From: Pseudomonas sp. FP2196
Lineage (GTDB): Bacteria > Pseudomonadota > Gammaproteobacteria > Pseudomonadales > Pseudomonadaceae
Assembly: GCF_030687715.1 (NCBI RefSeq)
Contig: NZ_CP117445.1
Coordinates: forward strand, 3,151,501 to 3,215,500
DNA length: 64,000 bases
Direction of reading: 5' to 3'
Positions 8,831 to 18,289 of the stretch are shown here, piece after piece (positions within the stretch are counted from its first letter, which is position 1; every line of letters starts with the position of its first letter). The notes under the pieces are model-generated. The model was not told where the DNA came from, did no database searches, and saw nothing but the letters and a program-made list of their open reading frames with translations. A program made the position numbers and the translations under genes.

Positions 8831-8859
8831 GGGAACCATCAGGTTGCCTGATGGTTCCC
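8831..8859 (-). terminator. Terminator after the MetQ-like gene
   Basis: GGGAACCATCAGG (8831-8843) and CCTGATGGTTCCC (8847-8859) form a perfect 13-bp stem with a 3-base loop; on the minus strand a T-rich TTCTTTGTT follows. It starts 8 bases after the stop of the MetQ-like gene. The rest of 8633-8866, between the LacI start and this hairpin, shows nothing else I can support. Confidence 0.85.
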
Positions 8860-8866
8860 GACCAGC

Positions 8867-9646
8867 TCAGAACGCCGGCACGACGTCGCCGTGATAGCGC
8901 TCAAGAATGAACTGCTTCACTTGTGGCGAGTTCAGCAAAGCACCCAGCTTCTGCACTGCGGGCGTATTGGCTTTGTCGCGGCGCACGTACAGGTAATTGG
9001 CATACGGCGACTCGGAGCTTTCGATAAACAGCGCATCCTTGTGCGGCTCAAGCTTGGCTTCCAGCGCGTAGTTGGCGTTGATCAGCGCCAGATCAACCTG
9101 ATTCAAGACGCGCGGCAGCATGGCCGCTTCCAGCTCCTGGAACTTCAGGTGTTTGGGATTGCTGACGATGTCCAGACGCGTGGCCATGATGTTGTCGGGA
9201 TCCTTGAGGGTGATCAGACCTTGTTTGGCAATCAGCAACAGCGCACGACCGGAGTTGGTCGGGTCGTTAGGAATGGCAATGGTCGCGCCATCCTTTAGCT
9301 CACTGATGGACTTGATCTTCTTCGAATAGGCGCCGAACGGTTCGATGTGTACGGCAACGATCGGCACTTGATCGCTGCTCGGGCGGTCTTTTTTGTAGGC
9401 CTCGTAATAAGGCTTGCTCTGGAAGTAATTGGCGTCCAGCAAGCCTTCATCCGTCTGCCGGTCTGGCTGGATGTAGTCAGAGAAGACTTTGACCTCCAGC
9501 GTGACCCCTTCCTTGGCCAGCTCAGGCTTCAGGAATTCGAGGATTTCGGCGTGGGGCACCGGCACCACCGCAATTTTCAGGGTTTCGGCAGACGCAGAAC
9601 CCATAGCTGCAACCAACAGTGCTGCGCAGAGCGCGAGGCGTTTCAC
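8867..9646 (-). CDS. NLPA/MetQ-family substrate-binding protein
   Basis: 259 residues with a Sec signal peptide (MKRLALCAALLVAAMGSASA). The mature part matches the NLPA/MetQ fold: LKIAVVPVPHAEILEFLKP, an EVKVFSDYIQPDRQTDEG segment, DANYFQSKPYYEAY, and IPNDPTNSGRALLLIA. MetQ proteins are usually lipoproteins; here no lipobox cysteine stands at the cleavage site, so a soluble periplasmic form is likely. No MetN or MetI gene is adjacent. The start overlaps the stop of the oxidase by four bases (ATGA), so the two are translationally coupled. The ligand may be the oxidase's substrate or product rather than methionine; this is inference. Confidence 0.87.
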   Translation of the reverse strand: MKRLALCAALLVAAMGSASAETLKIAVVPVPHAEILEFLKPELAKEGVTLEVKVFSDYIQPDRQTDEGLLDANYFQSKPYYEAYKKDRPSSDQVPIVAVHIEPFGAYSKKIKSISELKDGATIAIPNDPTNSGRALLLIAKQGLITLKDPDNIMATRLDIVSNPKHLKFQELEAAMLPRVLNQVDLALINANYALEAKLEPHKDALFIESSESPYANYLYVRRDKANTPAVQKLGALLNSPQVKQFILERYHGDVVPAF

Positions 9647-10824
9647 GATAGATTTCCTTCAAAGCGTTTCAGGGAGAAAGAGGACAGATCAAGGTCGGTC
9701 GAACCGTGCATGCACCACTGTGCAAACGCCTCGCCCAGTGCGGCGGAATGTTTGAAGCCGTGACCTGAGCACGCCGACACCACCAGGGTGTGTTGCAGTG
9801 ACGGATGCTCGTCGATGATGAAATGGCGATCCGGCGTCACGGTATAGGCGCACACCGCAGACTTGACCACTTTGGAAGTCACGCCGGCGATACGGCCGTG
9901 TACCTGATGCGCATACATATCCTGCTCTTCAGCAGTCGAGACCGTGCGATCGATCGTTTGCGGTAACGCGGCGGTGTGGTACTGGGCGGTGGCGATCTTC
10001 ATGCAGCCTTCGCCGGATAATGCGGGGAAGCCATAGTTGATTTTGTCGTCGCCACGGCCGTGGGTGAGGATGAATGTCGGCGAGTGATCGACAAGCCCGG
10101 CGTGCTCTTCCAGTTCGAACCAGAACAGCTTTTGCCGGTAGACACTCAGCAGATTTTCAAACGGTTTGCCAAGCAATTCGCCACTCCAGTTGCCTGCATT
10201 GATTACCAGTTTTTTGGCCTGCACAGTGCGCTGGTCGGTGATAATCGTGACGCCCTGCTCGCTCGAACTGATTCCCGTAACCGTCTCGCCTTTGTACAAA
10301 GTCGCGCCGTGTTGTTCGGCCAGTTTGAGCTGCACGTCGATGCAGCGCTCGGGTCGCACAAACCCTCCGCCGGGTTCGAAATAACCGATGGTCGAGTCAT
10401 GCACGTTGGCGAATTGAGGGAAGCGCTGGCGGATCTGTTCGGCCGACAAGACTTCGTGCTCGATGCCGTAGGTCTGTGCCAAACCGATGGTGCGCAGGGT
10501 AAAGTCGGTTTTGTCGTTGGGGTCGAACTCGGGGCTTGAGGTCAGTACCAGCAGACCTGATTGCTCGAACAGAGACTCCCCCGTCAACACCTCAAGCTCG
10601 CGCCAGATCCGGTGTGAATTGCGCACGATCGGCACATATTGCGCGCCTTCACCGACCGAAAGTCGGGTAATGCGCGTATCGCCATGGCTGGAGCCAAGGT
10701 TGTGCGGCGGGTAATGGCGGTCAATACCGACGACATCCACACCGGCCTTCGTCAATTGATACACGGTGGCGGCGCCCATGGCGCCCAGGCCCAATACCAC
10801 TACATCACACCGCTCCGACATCAT
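9643..10824 (-). CDS. solA: N-methyl-L-tryptophan oxidase / monomeric sarcosine oxidase family flavoenzyme
   Basis: 393 residues. The N-terminal dinucleotide fold CDVVVLGLGAMGAATVYQL is followed by the family signature GSSHGDTRITR. KINYGFPAL and the C-terminal CAYTVTPDRHFIID plus SACSGHGFKHS contain the cysteine to which FAD is covalently bound in MSOX/MTOX enzymes (SGHGFK region and upstream Cys). Such enzymes oxidise N-methyl amino acids to the free amino acid, formaldehyde and hydrogen peroxide. ATG codons at 10824 and 10821 are both possible behind an AGGTGG site. It is the first gene of a two-gene unit with the MetQ-like protein. The exact substrate is uncertain. Confidence 0.82.
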   Translation of the reverse strand: MMSERCDVVVLGLGAMGAATVYQLTKAGVDVVGIDRHYPPHNLGSSHGDTRITRLSVGEGAQYVPIVRNSHRIWRELEVLTGESLFEQSGLLVLTSSPEFDPNDKTDFTLRTIGLAQTYGIEHEVLSAEQIRQRFPQFANVHDSTIGYFEPGGGFVRPERCIDVQLKLAEQHGATLYKGETVTGISSSEQGVTIITDQRTVQAKKLVINAGNWSGELLGKPFENLLSVYRQKLFWFELEEHAGLVDHSPTFILTHGRGDDKINYGFPALSGEGCMKIATAQYHTAALPQTIDRTVSTAEEQDMYAHQVHGRIAGVTSKVVKSAVCAYTVTPDRHFIIDEHPSLQHTLVVSACSGHGFKHSAALGEAFAQWCMHGSTDLDLSSFSLKRFEGNLS

Positions 10825-11175
10825 TAGCCACCTATCAAAAAAGCGCCAGTTGAGCGGTAAACCGATCGCGAATCAAAGATTAAAAGAGCATATGCATATG
10901 CCTGATTGTGTCGCCGAGCCGCTCCGTCAGCTGCCGTACGTCGGCAAATTGAAGGTTTGCCAGAGCCATTTATCAACTGTCAAAACTGACGATTCCTCTG
11001 GCATAAACAACGCTTTCACCGACCTATGGACAATTGCATCGACCCTTTGCGAACGCCCGGCTCCCCTTCTTGGCGCGTGCTTGAGCAGCGAACTATGCTT
11101 CACTCAGAAATAGTGATTTAACTAGGTAGTTACCTATCTATATACTGCGCGCCTCATTTCAACGGGACATTCAAC
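10825..11175. promoter_or_regulatory. Divergent promoter region between oxidase and glucose dehydrogenase
   Basis: This 351-base gap holds no credible gene. It contains a perfect 14-bp palindrome GCATATGCATATGC (10888-10901) near the oxidase start, and a TAGGTA-GT-TACCTA dyad (about 11123-11136) next to a TATACT -10-like box (11141-11146), about 30 bases before the GTG of the dehydrogenase. CGGGA (11163-11167) is its ribosome site. Confidence 0.5.
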
Positions 11176-13581
11176 GTGAAGCAGAGTCAACGCCTCTCGG
11201 GCATATCAAAATTCATTCTGGTCGGGCTGGGCGTGATCATCGCCCTGCTCGGCTTGGCGCTTGCTGCTGGCGGCGTGAAATTGGTCAGCCTGGGAGGCTC
11301 CTGGTACTTCCTGGTGGGTGGTCTGGTGATGACAGTCTCCGGCCTGCTGATTGCTCGCTTCAAACCGGCCGGTGCGTGGTTGTTCGCGGCGTTCCTGGTG
11401 GGAACAGCGATCTGGGCAGTGAGCGACGCAGGGCTGGTGTTCTGGCCTGTGTTCTCGCGCCTGTTCATGTTCAGCGCAGTGGGTCTGGCCGTCACGCTGG
11501 TTTACCCGTTGTTGAAACGTGCCAACGGTGGCGTTCCGGGGCGCGGTGCTTATGCCGTTGCTGCGGTACTGGCGGTCGGCCTGGCCGTTGCCGCCGGCAA
11601 CATGTTCGTCGCTCATCCGACTGTTGCGGCTACGGGCACTGGCCCGGGCCTTACGCCGGTCGAGCCGGAAAAAGCCCAGAAAGACTGGGCTCACTACGGC
11701 AATACTGAAGGCGGCAGCCGTTTCGCCGCGCTGGATCAGATCAACCGCAACAACGTCGACAAGTTGAAAGTGGCGTGGACCTATCACACCGGTGATGTCG
11801 CCGTCAGCGACGGCAACGGTGCCGAAGACCAGCTCACCCCGCTGCAGGTCGGCAACAAGGTGTTCATCTGCACCCCGCACAACAACCTGATTGCGCTGGA
11901 TGCCGACACCGGCAAGGAGCTCTGGAAAAACGCGATCAACGCGCAGTCGAAAGTCTGGCAGCGCTGCCGTGGCATGGCCTACTTCGACGCCACTGCCGCA
12001 GTCGCCAAGCCGAGCAGCTCGCCAGTCGCAGAGGCCCAAGCCGCGCCTGTCGCCAACTGCCAGCGCCGCTTGCTGACCAACACGATTGATGCGCGCCTGA
12101 TCGCCGTCGATGCCGACACCGGCGAGTTCTGCCAGGGCTTTGGCAACAACGGCCAGGTGGATCTAAAGGCTGGTCTGGGTGATGTTCCGGACAGCTACTA
12201 TCAACTCTCCTCCGCGCCGCTGATGGCAGGCACGACTGTCGTGGTTGGCGGCCGGGTTGCCGACAACGTGCAAGCCGACATGCCGGGTGGCGTGATTCGT
12301 GGTTTTGATGTGATGACCGGCGCCATGCTTTGGGCGTTCGACCCGGGTAATCCGCAGGATAAAAAAGCTCCGGCAGACGGCAGCACCTATGTGCGCAGCA
12401 CGCCGAACAGCTGGGCGCCAATGTCTTACGACGCGGCGACCAATACCGTATTCCTGCCGATGGGCAGTTCCTCCACCGATATCTATGGTGTCGAGCGCAG
12501 CAAACTGGATCACACCTACGGCGCTTCGATCCTGGCGCTGGACGCCAACAGCGGCGAAGAAAAGTGGGTATTCCAGACCGTTCACAACGATCTCTGGGAC
12601 TTCGACCTGCCGATGCAGCCGAGCCTGATCGACTTCACCAAGGACGGCAAAACCGTTCCGGCGCTGGTGATCGGCACCAAGGCCGGGCAAATCTACGTCC
12701 TGGATCGCGCCACAGGCAAACCGCTGACCGACGTGAAAGAAGTGCCGGTCAAAGCGGCGAACATTCCTAACGAGCCTTATTCGCCAACCCAGCCAAAATC
12801 GGTGGGCATGCCGCAGATCGGTGCCCAGCACATGACCGAATCGGACATGTGGGGCGCGACTCCGTACGACCAATTGCTGTGCCGTATCGACTTCAAGTCG
12901 ATGCGTTATGACGGCTTGTACACCGCGCCGGGCACCGACAAATCCCTGAGCTTCCCGGGTTCGCTGGGCGGCATGAACTGGGGCAGCATCTCGACAGATC
13001 CGGTGCATGGCTTCATCTTCGTCAACGACATGCGTCTGGGTCTGTGGATTCAGATGATCCCGTCGCAGAACAAGGGTCAGGCCGCTGGCGGTGGCGAAGC
13101 ACTGAACACGGGCATGGGCGCTGTGCCGCTCAAAGGTACGCCTTACGCGGTGAACAAGAACCGCTTCCTGTCGGTCGCCGGCATTCCTTGCCAGGCGCCG
13201 CCGTTCGGCACGCTGACCGCCATCGACATGAAGACGCAAAAAGTCGCCTGGCAGGTTCCGGTCGGCACCGTTGAAGACACCGGTCCGCTGGGTATCCGCA
13301 TGCACCTGCCGATCAAGGTTGGTCTGCCAACCCTCGGCGGCACCCTGTCGACCCAAGGCGGCTTGATCTTTATCGCCGGCACCCAGGACTTTTACCTGCG
13401 CGCCTTCAACAGCGGCAACGGTGAGGAAGTCTGGAAATCCCGTCTGCCGGTCGGCAGCCAGGGCGGCCCGATGACCTACGTTTCGCCGAAGACCGGCAAG
13501 CAATACATCGTCATCACCGCCGGTGGCGCTCGTCAGTCGACCGATCGCGGCGACTACGTGATGGCTTACGCCTTGCCGTAA
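11176..13581 (+). CDS. gcd: Membrane-bound PQQ-dependent glucose/quinate/shikimate-type dehydrogenase
   Basis: 801 residues from a GTG at 11176 with GGGA eight bases before it; the length is that of Gcd. The first ~150 residues form five hydrophobic helices. The periplasmic eight-bladed propeller follows, starting with WAHYGNTEGGSRFAALDQIN. It contains tryptophan-docking repeats such as GKELWKN, GEEKWVFQTVHNDLWDFDLP and GEEVWKSRLPVGSQGGPMTY, and the PQQ-domain end GKQYIVITAGG. The enzyme oxidises D-glucose to gluconolactone and passes electrons to ubiquinone. An OprB-type porin follows, which fits glucose more than quinate, though quinate dehydrogenases share this architecture. Confidence 0.87.
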   Translation: MKQSQRLSGISKFILVGLGVIIALLGLALAAGGVKLVSLGGSWYFLVGGLVMTVSGLLIARFKPAGAWLFAAFLVGTAIWAVSDAGLVFWPVFSRLFMFSAVGLAVTLVYPLLKRANGGVPGRGAYAVAAVLAVGLAVAAGNMFVAHPTVAATGTGPGLTPVEPEKAQKDWAHYGNTEGGSRFAALDQINRNNVDKLKVAWTYHTGDVAVSDGNGAEDQLTPLQVGNKVFICTPHNNLIALDADTGKELWKNAINAQSKVWQRCRGMAYFDATAAVAKPSSSPVAEAQAAPVANCQRRLLTNTIDARLIAVDADTGEFCQGFGNNGQVDLKAGLGDVPDSYYQLSSAPLMAGTTVVVGGRVADNVQADMPGGVIRGFDVMTGAMLWAFDPGNPQDKKAPADGSTYVRSTPNSWAPMSYDAATNTVFLPMGSSSTDIYGVERSKLDHTYGASILALDANSGEEKWVFQTVHNDLWDFDLPMQPSLIDFTKDGKTVPALVIGTKAGQIYVLDRATGKPLTDVKEVPVKAANIPNEPYSPTQPKSVGMPQIGAQHMTESDMWGATPYDQLLCRIDFKSMRYDGLYTAPGTDKSLSFPGSLGGMNWGSISTDPVHGFIFVNDMRLGLWIQMIPSQNKGQAAGGGEALNTGMGAVPLKGTPYAVNKNRFLSVAGIPCQAPPFGTLTAIDMKTQKVAWQVPVGTVEDTGPLGIRMHLPIKVGLPTLGGTLSTQGGLIFIAGTQDFYLRAFNSGNGEEVWKSRLPVGSQGGPMTYVSPKTGKQYIVITAGGARQSTDRGDYVMAYALP

Positions 13582-13620
13582 ACCCGCCGTGCCCGTGGCG
13601 AACATGGGCACTTTCTTTAG

Positions 13621-13646
13621 AGCGCGGCACCTTAGGGTGCCGCGCT
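13621..13646 (+). terminator. Strong hairpin between the dehydrogenase and porin genes
   Basis: AGCGCGGCACC (13621-13631) and GGTGCCGCGCT (13636-13646) form a perfect 11-bp stem with a TTAG loop, 40 bases after the dehydrogenase stop. Only a short T stretch follows, so it may be an attenuator or an mRNA-end stabiliser rather than a full terminator. Confidence 0.55.
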
Positions 13647-13686
13647 ACTTTGCGATATCGCTAAAATTTTCAGCAGGAAGATTCAC

Positions 13687-14973
13687 ATGTTTTTGCCTGT
13701 TCGCTTTTCTCATGCCGGCTTGCTGTTGAGCCTGACCTGCAGCGCCGCCCTGCCCGCTTTCGCCGATACCGATTCGAACCTGATGACCCGCAACACCCTG
13801 ACCGGTGATTGGGGTGGCCTGCGCCACCAGATGGACGAAGACGGCGTCAAGTTCACCGGCGACTACACCGGCGAAATGGCCTATAACGCCGACGGTGGCC
13901 TGCACCGTTCGGCGCGTTATTCGCAGAACATCAAGCTCGGCGTGCAGTTCGACCTGAGCAAGCTTTATGGCGTCGACAACGCTGGCAAGGTGCAACTGAG
14001 CATCAACGATCGCCGCGGCAACAGCGCTTCCGAGGATCTGGTCGGCAACCGTCTGCCGATTCAGGAAAACTACGGCGGTCTCTACACGCGCCTGACTGAA
14101 CTCAGCTACGAGCGCACGCTGTTCACGCCGGCGCTGAACGTCAAGCTCGGTTATATGGCCATGGGCAACGACCTCGGTGGCCTGGACAGTGGCATCCTCT
14201 GCAACTTCATGAACGCCGGTTTCTGCGGGCATCCGCTGAACATGTCCGGCGGCAGCGGCTGGACCAACTATCCCAACGCGCATCTCGGTGTGCGGGTGAA
14301 GTACGACCTGTCGTCGTCCTGGCAATTGCGCGTAGCCGCGTTCAACGTCGACCCGGAAAGTAACGGCAACTCCAGCCGTGCCTGGCACCTGGGTCCGAAA
14401 CACACCACCGGTACCGTCGTGCCGATCGAACTGGTGTACAAGCACGCAGGCGAGTTGCCTGGTGAATACAAGGTCGGCTACTACTACGACAGCTCTGATG
14501 TGAAACGCATTGGCAGCGATAAAGAAGTATCCGGTCGTGGCGGCCATTACCTGCTGATCGATCAGGCGGTGTGGAGCTCGCAATCGTCCGAAGGCCGCAG
14601 CTTGCACGCCTTCGGCCAATACTCGGCGGCGAGCGAAGCGGCTTCACCGTTCAGCAAGTGGTACGGCACTGGCGTAGTTTTGTACAAGCCTTTCGAAGGT
14701 CGCCCGCGTGACACCGTTGCACTGGGTTATGGCCGAGCGGTGCCCAACCCGCGCAGCCGCGATGTGCTGCAAGACACCGCGTTGACCAATGGCACGGCGT
14801 TCCCGAATCTGGACAGCGCCGAGCAGTTGATCGAGCTGGGCTACGGTTATCAAGCCACGCCTTGGCTGACGCTGCGGCCAAACGTGCAGTACATCATCGA
14901 GCCGGGCGCGTTCTCCGGACAGGACATCGACAATGCACTGGTGTTCGGTTTGCAGGTAAAAGCGTCGCTCTGA
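13687..14973 (+). CDS. oprB: Carbohydrate-selective porin, OprB family
   Basis: 428 residues with a signal peptide ending near ALPAFA. The mature start SNLMTRNTLTGDWGGLRHQMDEDGVKFTGDYTGEMAYN is the OprB family N-terminus. Alternating aromatic beta strands follow and the C-terminus ends YIIEPGAFSGQDIDNALVFGLQVKASL, as in outer-membrane barrels. CAGGAAG lies 7-13 bases before the ATG. OprB-type porins admit glucose and other sugars; location behind the PQQ dehydrogenase suggests they share a substrate that is oxidised in the periplasm. The known gts-linked oprB would be another copy; which paralogue this is cannot be told. Confidence 0.85.
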   Translation: MFLPVRFSHAGLLLSLTCSAALPAFADTDSNLMTRNTLTGDWGGLRHQMDEDGVKFTGDYTGEMAYNADGGLHRSARYSQNIKLGVQFDLSKLYGVDNAGKVQLSINDRRGNSASEDLVGNRLPIQENYGGLYTRLTELSYERTLFTPALNVKLGYMAMGNDLGGLDSGILCNFMNAGFCGHPLNMSGGSGWTNYPNAHLGVRVKYDLSSSWQLRVAAFNVDPESNGNSSRAWHLGPKHTTGTVVPIELVYKHAGELPGEYKVGYYYDSSDVKRIGSDKEVSGRGGHYLLIDQAVWSSQSSEGRSLHAFGQYSAASEAASPFSKWYGTGVVLYKPFEGRPRDTVALGYGRAVPNPRSRDVLQDTALTNGTAFPNLDSAEQLIELGYGYQATPWLTLRPNVQYIIEPGAFSGQDIDNALVFGLQVKASL

Positions 14974-15020
14974 GCACTCTCCTTATCAATTCCCTCTTCC
15001 TGCGGGAGAGGGTTATAGCG

Positions 15021-15060
15021 GGCAATAAAAAACCGGCGTGAATGCCGGTTTTTTATTGCC
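15021..15060. terminator. Bidirectional terminator between oprB-type and GGDEF genes
   Basis: GGCAATAAAAAACCGGC (15021-15037) and GCCGGTTTTTTATTGCC (15044-15060) form a 17-bp perfect stem with a 6-base loop, with A and T runs on both sides. It serves both convergent genes. Confidence 0.9.
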
Positions 15061-15095
15061 GTTTGCGTGCCAGCCTGAATAGCCAACGAGCCCTG

Positions 15096-16601
15096 TCACC
15101 ACCCGCCCCTCACAAACTGATTACGTCCCAACGCCTTGGCGTTGTACAGAGCCTGATCTGCCACCTCAATCAACCTCAGCAAATTGTCCAGCCGGACACC
15201 GTCCGCGGTAGCAATCCCGATGCTCACACTCAGCCGACCAAACGGGCTGGTGTTGTGCGCAATGTTCGCTTGCTGCAAACGGTCGAGGATGAGTTGCGCT
15301 ACCACCGCGGCACCGTCACCGTCGGTGTCAGGCATGATGATGCCGATCTCCTCTCCGCCATAACGTGCCACCAAATCTGAAGGTCGCCTTACGCAGCCCT
15401 CGAAGATTTTGCCGACCGTCTGCAAGCACGCGTCTCCTGCCACATGCCCGAGCGAATCGTTAAAGCGCTTGAAGTAGTCGATATCAATCATCAGTAACGC
15501 CAGCGTCGTGCCGTTGCGCTGCGCTCGTCGCGCCTCCATGGCAAGGCTCTCATCAAAGCAACGCCGATTGGCCAGACCTGTCAGGGCATCCCGCATCGCC
15601 AGCAACTCAAGTTGCCGGTTCGATGAGAGCAACTGCTGCTGAGCCCCGCGCAATTGATCTTCTGCCACGGTTCGTCGACGGATATCCAGAATCAGAAACC
15701 AACCGATGAGACCGGTCAGCCCCAGCAACCCCGTCACCACCACTGCCGATAGCAGTGCCTCCATTCGCCATGCGGTGAGGGCTTCGCGCTTGCCCAGTGC
15801 CACAGTCGTTATCAGCGGCAGGCGGTCACTCTTGCGGAAGGCATAGAGCCGCTCCACGCCGTCCAGGCTGGAGGTAAACGATGCGGTGCCGACAGATCGA
15901 TCAACCAGATACTTGGCGTAGATGGGCGACTTGGAAAAGTTGCGCCCCATGTCCTGCTCGCGGAATGGATAGCGAACCAGCAACGTTCCGTCGGTATAGG
16001 ACAATCCGATTGCACCCTCCTGCCCCACGTCGATCTTTCCAAACAATCGCAGGAAGTTTTCGACCCCCAAGGTGACCGCTACCACGCCGGCGAACTCACC
16101 GTCAGGACCATTGAAACGCCGGCTGACGGTGATCACCCATTCCCGGTTGGAACGGCTCTGGATCGGAGGACCGATAAACGCCTCTCGGGATGGATCGTCG
16201 CGGTGGTGAATAAAATAGGCACGATCACTGCTGTTCGCACCCGATGGGATAGGCCGGTTGGAGGACATCAACCAACGCCCCTGATTATCGTAGATCGTGA
16301 TGCCACTGAGCTGCGGCATCAGCGGCTCCTGGCGGTAGACCAACGCACTCAGTCGCTGAATCTGTGCAGGGCCGCTGCCTTCTGTTTCCAGACGCTCGAC
16401 GAGCCCGAGCAAAAGCAGCGAGCTCTGACGGACTATGCCTTCGGAGTAAGTCGCCAGCGCTTGGGTAAGGTTCAAGCCATGGACATCCACCTCCTCCAAT
16501 GCTCGCTCTCGAGAGGCCAATACCTTCCAGACCGTCAATGACGCCAGGGAGCAACCGATGACCAGCAACAACAGCACAACCAGGTGGGAATCACGCTTCA
16601 C
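15096..16601 (-). CDS. Diguanylate cyclase with periplasmic Cache-type sensor
   Basis: 501 residues from a GTG at 16601 with AAAAGGTAG eight bases upstream; the frame continues to 16670 but without a ribosome site. A transmembrane helix (HLVVLLLLVIGCSLASLTVW) is followed by a ~240-residue periplasmic domain with the dCache pattern (WLMSSNRPIP, DDPSREAFIGPPIQSR, WVITVSRRFNGPDGEFAGVVAV), a second helix (VVVTGLLGLTGLIGWFLIL), and a C-terminal GGDEF domain. The active-site loop reads RYGGEEIG, with isoleucine where phenylalanine is usual, and an RxxD inhibitory site (RPSD) stands five residues ahead. It should make cyclic di-GMP in response to an external ligand. Confidence 0.9.
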   Translation of the reverse strand: MKRDSHLVVLLLLVIGCSLASLTVWKVLASRERALEEVDVHGLNLTQALATYSEGIVRQSSLLLLGLVERLETEGSGPAQIQRLSALVYRQEPLMPQLSGITIYDNQGRWLMSSNRPIPSGANSSDRAYFIHHRDDPSREAFIGPPIQSRSNREWVITVSRRFNGPDGEFAGVVAVTLGVENFLRLFGKIDVGQEGAIGLSYTDGTLLVRYPFREQDMGRNFSKSPIYAKYLVDRSVGTASFTSSLDGVERLYAFRKSDRLPLITTVALGKREALTAWRMEALLSAVVVTGLLGLTGLIGWFLILDIRRRTVAEDQLRGAQQQLLSSNRQLELLAMRDALTGLANRRCFDESLAMEARRAQRNGTTLALLMIDIDYFKRFNDSLGHVAGDACLQTVGKIFEGCVRRPSDLVARYGGEEIGIIMPDTDGDGAAVVAQLILDRLQQANIAHNTSPFGRLSVSIGIATADGVRLDNLLRLIEVADQALYNAKALGRNQFVRGGW

Positions 16602-16899
16602 GTTACTACCTTTTGGAAAGTCCGGTTTTCCGTTCCAACAACATTGGGTCAAGGTAATAGCGGGCGCCATTCATCCTCTTCGTGAAGCTAGGATACAAGC
16701 AGCGCTGAATCGATGCAGTAACTGGAGGGTACATTTTGTTGAGAAATCAATTCTCACCTTACGTCCTGCTTCTAGGTGCGAATCAAGCGCGCTGGCGGCT
16801 TCGTCAATTAGAGGGTCAGCTATATTGGATCGGTTGCCGCCCTTCTTGAACTCAGGGCGCGGTCGATACCACTGAGATCTCTGCCAAAGGAGTCAACCC

Positions 16900-18033
16900 A
16901 TGTCAAAGCTATATCCCAGTATCGATCCCGAGGGGCTGATCGAGTATTCAGTGGTCTACACCGACCGCTCGCTCAACCACATGTCGCAGTCATTTCAAGG
17001 CGTGATGAAGAACATCTCCACGACCCTGAAACAGGTCTACAACGCGCAGGCAGTGGCGGTGATACCGGGCAGCGGTACATTCGGCATGGAGGCGGTGGCG
17101 CGACAGTTTGCGACCGACCAGCAATGCCTGGTGATACGCAACGGCTGGTTCAGTTATCGCTGGAGCCAGATCCTTGAGATGGGCAACATCCCGGCGGCCA
17201 CCACGGTGCTGAAAGCCCGGCCGGTCGACAGCGCTCGCCAGGCTGCCTACGCCCCACCCCCGCTGAACGAAGTGCTGGCAGCCATTGCGGCGCAAAAGCC
17301 TAAGATGGTCTTCGCCCCTCATGTTGAAACCTCATCAGGGATTATCCTGCCTGACGAGTACCTGCGGGCCGTCGGTGATGCCGTGCATGCGGTGGGCGGA
17401 CTGTTCGTGCTGGACTGCATCGCCTCAGGCACGCTTTGGGTGGACATGCACAAGTGCGCCGTCGATCTACTGATCAGCGCACCGCAGAAAGGCTGGAGCG
17501 CCTCCCCTTGCTGCGCCTTGGTGATGTTCAGTGCATTGGCACTCAAGCGCATCGAAGAAACGCAAAGCAGCAGCTTCGCCTGCGACTTGAAAAAATGGCT
17601 GCAGATCATGCAGGCCTACGAACAGGGCGGCCATGCTTACCACGCGACCATGCCCAGCGATGCCCTCGCACGATTCAACGAAGTGATGAAAGAGACCCAA
17701 GCCTACGGGTTCGACAAGGTTCGCGAAGCACAACAGGTTCTGGGCGATCGGGTGCGCGCCATGTTGACCGGCAAAGGCATCAAAAGCGTAGCGGCTAAAG
17801 GCTTTCAGGCCCCTGGCGTCGTGGTGAGCTACACCGATGACGCCGACATCAAAAACGGCAAGAAATTTGCCAGCCACGGCCTGCAGATCGCCGCCGGAGT
17901 ACCCCTGCAATGCGACGAGCCAGCCGACTTCCAGACTTTCCGCATCGGTCTGTTCGGACTGGAAAAGCTGCATAATATCGAGCGCACGGTCAGCACCCTT
18001 GAGCAGGCTCTGGACGAGGTAATGGCTAAATAA
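16900..18033 (+). CDS. Class V aminotransferase (alanine-glyoxylate / serine-pyruvate type)
   Basis: 377 residues. AAGGAG eight bases before the ATG sets the start. The class V fold I pattern is clear: PGSGTFGMEAVARQF binds the cofactor phosphate, HVETSSGIILP and DCIASGTLWVDM hold the pyridine ring, and SAPQKGWSASP provides the Schiff-base lysine (Lys197). The family interconverts amino and 2-oxo acids, for example glyoxylate with alanine or serine; 2-aminoethylphosphonate transaminase is a relative. It is flanked by a divergent diguanylate cyclase and an AT-rich insertion, so there is no operon context to fix the substrate. Confidence 0.82.
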   Translation: MSKLYPSIDPEGLIEYSVVYTDRSLNHMSQSFQGVMKNISTTLKQVYNAQAVAVIPGSGTFGMEAVARQFATDQQCLVIRNGWFSYRWSQILEMGNIPAATTVLKARPVDSARQAAYAPPPLNEVLAAIAAQKPKMVFAPHVETSSGIILPDEYLRAVGDAVHAVGGLFVLDCIASGTLWVDMHKCAVDLLISAPQKGWSASPCCALVMFSALALKRIEETQSSSFACDLKKWLQIMQAYEQGGHAYHATMPSDALARFNEVMKETQAYGFDKVREAQQVLGDRVRAMLTGKGIKSVAAKGFQAPGVVVSYTDDADIKNGKKFASHGLQIAAGVPLQCDEPADFQTFRIGLFGLEKLHNIERTVSTLEQALDEVMAK

Positions 18034-18289
18034 GCGCTCAGCTTGTCTGGTCACCAAGGCTGAGGATGAGGAGTGGCAAAAATCGGCCAGAAGCTGCCGT
18101 TCGCAACCGGCAAATGGTGGACACGATTCCTATGTTTTCGTAATGTGCCTAAAGGTCATTACGCGTTTTTATTATCGCCAATGTCACGCTTCTAGCGCTG
18201 ACTTTCAACCCGACCAAGGAGTTACATAAGAGCATGAAACATTATCTGTCATCAATATTGTCTAATGATACTTTAATGTCTCTAATAAA

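Noticed and set aside
10766..11113. 115-codon plus-strand frame before the PQQ dehydrogenase
   Set aside because: It begins antisense within the oxidase gene, has no start signal and shows no protein-like composition.
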